The notes under the pieces were generated by a model. The model saw only the letters and a list, made by a program, of their open reading frames with translations, had not been told where the DNA came from and searched no databases. From the NCBI GenBank assembly GCA_016787105.1, contig JAEUVI010000102.1, forward strand, positions 1 through 16,672: a stretch of DNA of 16,672 nt. The letters run 5' to 3'. Made by a program: the position numbers and the translations under genes. This stretch comes from Chitinophagaceae bacterium. Lineage in GTDB: Bacteria; Bacteroidota; Bacteroidia; Chitinophagales; Chitinophagaceae. Shown piece after piece: positions 14,901 through 16,672 of the stretch (the stretch's first letter is position 1; every line of letters begins with the position of its first letter).

Positions 14901-15605
14901 TTATACCGATTTCTTTGCGACCCATTTCGAAGCAAAAAAGACGTACCTCATTGCGGCTAGTGCAAGCAAACTAACTAAAGAAAGTTTCAAGGCATACGAA
15001 AAAGCATTTCCATTTACCGCTGAACTTTTTGTTTCAAGACAAGGAAGCACTTCTGTTATATTCATAGCGGTCTCACTAAAATTATAGCTGAAATAACATC
15101 CATAATTTTTTACGGATTCTTCAAGCATATGCTCTCGTTCTCTGTTTTTGTTATGCCACGTACTTACAGCAATTTCCCAGGCTTTCCCATTGAGCCCTAA
15201 GCTATTTTTTGCCCTTTCGTTATCATACATTTTAAGTTCTTGAGAAAGCTTTGAATATTTGGAATCACTTTTTATAAAATAGCCGATTATCCCAATGATC
15301 GTTGCTATTATAGCAACGTAGAAAAGTGTTTTTATTTCAGAAGCAATCTTTGATTGTGCATTTTCATTAATGTATTCTAGTTTTTCTTTTTTTATTGAAG
15401 CTTCAATTTTAATTATTTTTTCTTGTGTGGGTAGAGGCGGAGGGATAACGTTTAGTATATCTTTCAAATCGTCAATCTGAGCTGCTATGGTCCAGTCGGT
15501 TAACCCTTCATGCCATACTAAGGTATCATTTGCTATTTTACCTTTTAACTGGTCTTTTGTAAACGGCCCGCTTGATGTTCCAGAATTGTTATAAAAATAT
15601 ATCAT
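14901..15605 (-). CDS. GYF_2-domain (DUF4339-like) membrane protein
   Basis: A 234-residue protein. Residues 2-52 match the GYF_2 pattern: Y-x-Y-N-N at 2-7, GPF at 13-15, LKGKI at 20-24, TLVWHEGLTDW at 28-38 and IDDLKDIL at 44-51. In related proteins this is a small cytoplasmic domain thought to bind proline-rich peptides. A PPPLP stretch (55-59) follows and could bind it in cis or in trans. Two membrane helices lie at about 91-112 and 204-225, with an intervening region carrying three Cys (170, 189 and the W150 area has none) that is probably extracytoplasmic. There is no enzymatic motif. The stop TAA is followed in the same frame by the open stretch leading into the broken gene downstream. 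The two may have been one operon. Confidence 0.82.
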   Translation of the reverse strand: MIYFYNNSGTSSGPFTKDQLKGKIANDTLVWHEGLTDWTIAAQIDDLKDILNVIPPPLPTQEKIIKIEASIKKEKLEYINENAQSKIASEIKTLFYVAIIATIIGIIGYFIKSDSKYSKLSQELKMYDNERAKNSLGLNGKAWEIAVSTWHNKNREREHMLEESVKNYGCYFSYNFSETAMNITEVLPCLETKSSAVNGNAFSYALKLSLVSLLALAAMRYVFFASKWVAKKSV

Positions 15606-15845
15606 GTAGTATCTTAAAAGTCCGATTTTTTTAATTTGAGATTCTCTCGGATATTCTTCTCTATATACTCAAAAGATTACACAGGGTAAGTAGTTTTTTT
15701 AAGTAAATATTCTGAATTTACATAGAAATCAATTAAATATACAAACTACCTATTAGATTTCAAAACATTGACGTTAGCTGGATATGATGTTAAACAAAAC
15801 AAACCATCAAAATTTACAGATAGTTTTTATGGAAAGAGAATTGAT

Positions 15846-15932
15846 TTACGTATCCTTCCCATGGCAATCCATAAACTTCTTACCACTGCCGCAAGGACAA
15901 GGATCGTTGCGATAAATTGGCTTACAATAGTT
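15846..15932 (-). other. SEC-C zinc-motif coding remnant or frameshifted tail of the Fic gene
   Basis: On the minus strand, one frame forward (+1) of the Fic gene, the sequence reads NYCKPIYRNDPCPCG and then SGKKFMDCHGKDT before TAA at 15846-15848. CPCGSGKKFMDCH is a textbook SEC-C zinc-binding motif (C-x-C-x8-C-H). The frame is closed upstream by TAA at 15945-15947 and contains no ATG, GTG or TTG before the motif, so it cannot be a free-standing gene. It is best explained as the C-terminal tail of the Fic protein separated by a single-base indel, or joined to it by +1 frameshifting at TTC-TAA-C (15936-15930). Confidence 0.6.
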
Positions 15933-16672
15933 AGAAGTATGTTTTTATAGCAAATTCATATTGTTCAATGAAGATAGATTTTATCGCGCTGATATTATTT
16001 TGTTCATAAAAAATAAGCATTGCTTTTTTATAATCTGTAGAGTCTACTGTCCGGAATGAAAGTGGGCAATGATCATTTGCCAGCAGAATGGAATTGCTGG
16101 TGATACGGGCTGTACGTTTGTTGCCATCTGCGAATGGCTGAATATAAGATAGTAATACCAGCGTCAGTAACGCTTTCTCGGGAACAAAGGTTTTGGTATT
16201 GATGAGCAAACACATTTCTTCCAATGCTTCCCTGATTTGAAACTCATTATCTAATGGTCTGTAATTAGTACCGGATATACCCACACGTCTTTTCCGGATA
16301 TTCCGGTCAATACCCAGATCTTTTACAAGAATGCTATGAATATCTTCAATACCACGAACTTTTAACGGTTCCAGGTAATCTTTCTGCTCAATTATGAATT
16401 GAATAGCTTCCTTGTGATTTAATAGCATGGTAGCATCACTTTGTGGTTTACCTGCTGCTGTTTCTTTAGCTTTCAGTAATCGTTCAGTTTCAAGCAATGA
16501 ATAAGTATTTCCCTCAATTTGCGAAGACTTCCAACTAAGGTCAATTGCGAGACGTTCCATTTCCTTTTGATATTCTAAAGCGGTAAGATCACTGATATGC
16601 TGTTGAAAGAGTTTATGTAATTGCTCCAGCTTTATCTTTTCTTCATTAGTAAAAAGATCCAATCGGGGCAAT
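15931..16672 (-). CDS. Fic-domain protein with Gln in place of the catalytic His (5' end outside window)
   Basis: At least 246 residues are seen; the gene runs off the right edge, and the TTG near the edge is not convincing as a start. Fic enzymes transfer AMP or other phosphate-containing groups to target proteins. Fragment residues 49-55 (SSQIEGN) match the N-terminal inhibitory-helix motif [ST]xxxE[GN] of class II Fic proteins. The Fic core is YIQPFADGNKRTAR (176-189) against the consensus HPFx[DE]GNxRxxR: everything is kept except His, which is Gln178 (codon CAG). AMP transfer by the usual mechanism is therefore doubtful, though this subfamily may be natural. The C-terminus EQYEFAIKTYF is followed by a SEC-C motif in the +1 frame. 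It is probably upstream of the GYF_2 gene on the same strand, with a gap of about 240 bases. Confidence 0.85.
   Translation of the reverse strand, partial: LPRLDLFTNEEKIKLEQLHKLFQQHISDLTALEYQKEMERLAIDLSWKSSQIEGNTYSLLETERLLKAKETAAGKPQSDATMLLNHKEAIQFIIEQKDYLEPLKVRGIEDIHSILVKDLGIDRNIRKRRVGISGTNYRPLDNEFQIREALEEMCLLINTKTFVPEKALLTLVLLSYIQPFADGNKRTARITSNSILLANDHCPLSFRTVDSTDYKKAMLIFYEQNNISAIKSIFIEQYEFAIKTYF

Noticed and set aside
15768..15950. 60-codon plus-strand open frame
   Set aside because: It is the antisense shadow of the SEC-C coding stretch, whose motif on the minus strand is unmistakable.
1..16672. CRISPR arrays, tRNA/rRNA genes, complete insertion sequences, known defence systems
   Set aside because: No regularly spaced direct repeats, no cloverleaf or rRNA-like stretch, no transposase or integrase frame; a single Fic-like gene is not enough to call a toxin-antitoxin or defence module.

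Overview
The window is AT-rich and looks like chromosomal DNA of a Bacteroidota bacterium, most likely in or near the Chitinophagaceae. This rests on weak Shine-Dalgarno signals, promoter-like TAnnTTTG / TTG motifs typical of the phylum, and gene families common there: SPOR-domain and GYF_2 proteins, a GNAT-nitrilase fusion, and secreted tandem amidohydrolases. No rRNA, tRNA, CRISPR array, integrase or intact insertion sequence was seen. The placement is inference from protein style, not from a marker gene.

Left part (1-2310): the last 24 codons of a gene ending at 77 with a strong terminator, a secreted protein of unknown function (316-966), then, convergent to it, an M20D peptidase/amidohydrolase (1059-2261). 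A 12-bp perfect hairpin at 2273-2309 lies just before the M20D start.

Centre (2328-6670, all minus strand): a deoC-centred cluster read in the order deoC, catalytic aldehyde dehydrogenase, non-catalytic aldehyde-dehydrogenase-like protein, SPOR protein. DeoC yields acetaldehyde plus glyceraldehyde 3-phosphate and the dehydrogenase could oxidise the acetaldehyde. The two dehydrogenase proteins look like the two halves of an ALDH16-type enzyme on separate genes. The gaps in this cluster hold repeat debris, including a decayed 23S-rRNA-IVP / four-helix-bundle gene (3768-3938) with TTTAAA-rich inverted-repeat arms.

Next comes a GNAT-nitrilase fusion (6816-8336, minus). It shares a 29-bp promoter-like element (25/29 identical) with deoC. 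Diverging from it is a translationally coupled pair of secreted amidohydrolase-family genes (8622-13015, plus) containing three amidohydrolase modules, of which only one keeps the metal ligands. A voltage-gated-type K+ channel with a C-terminal zinc ribbon follows (13127-14014), closed by a bidirectional terminator.

Right end (14217-16672, minus): an accessory-looking stretch with a gene broken by an in-frame TGA, a GYF_2 membrane protein, and a Fic protein whose catalytic His is Gln. A SEC-C zinc motif lies directly after the Fic stop codon in the +1 frame and has no start codon of its own. No complete new defence or metabolic system is evident. The most distinctive signals are the IVP remnant, the shared promoter element, the degenerate amidohydrolase modules and the Fic/SEC-C frameshift junction.
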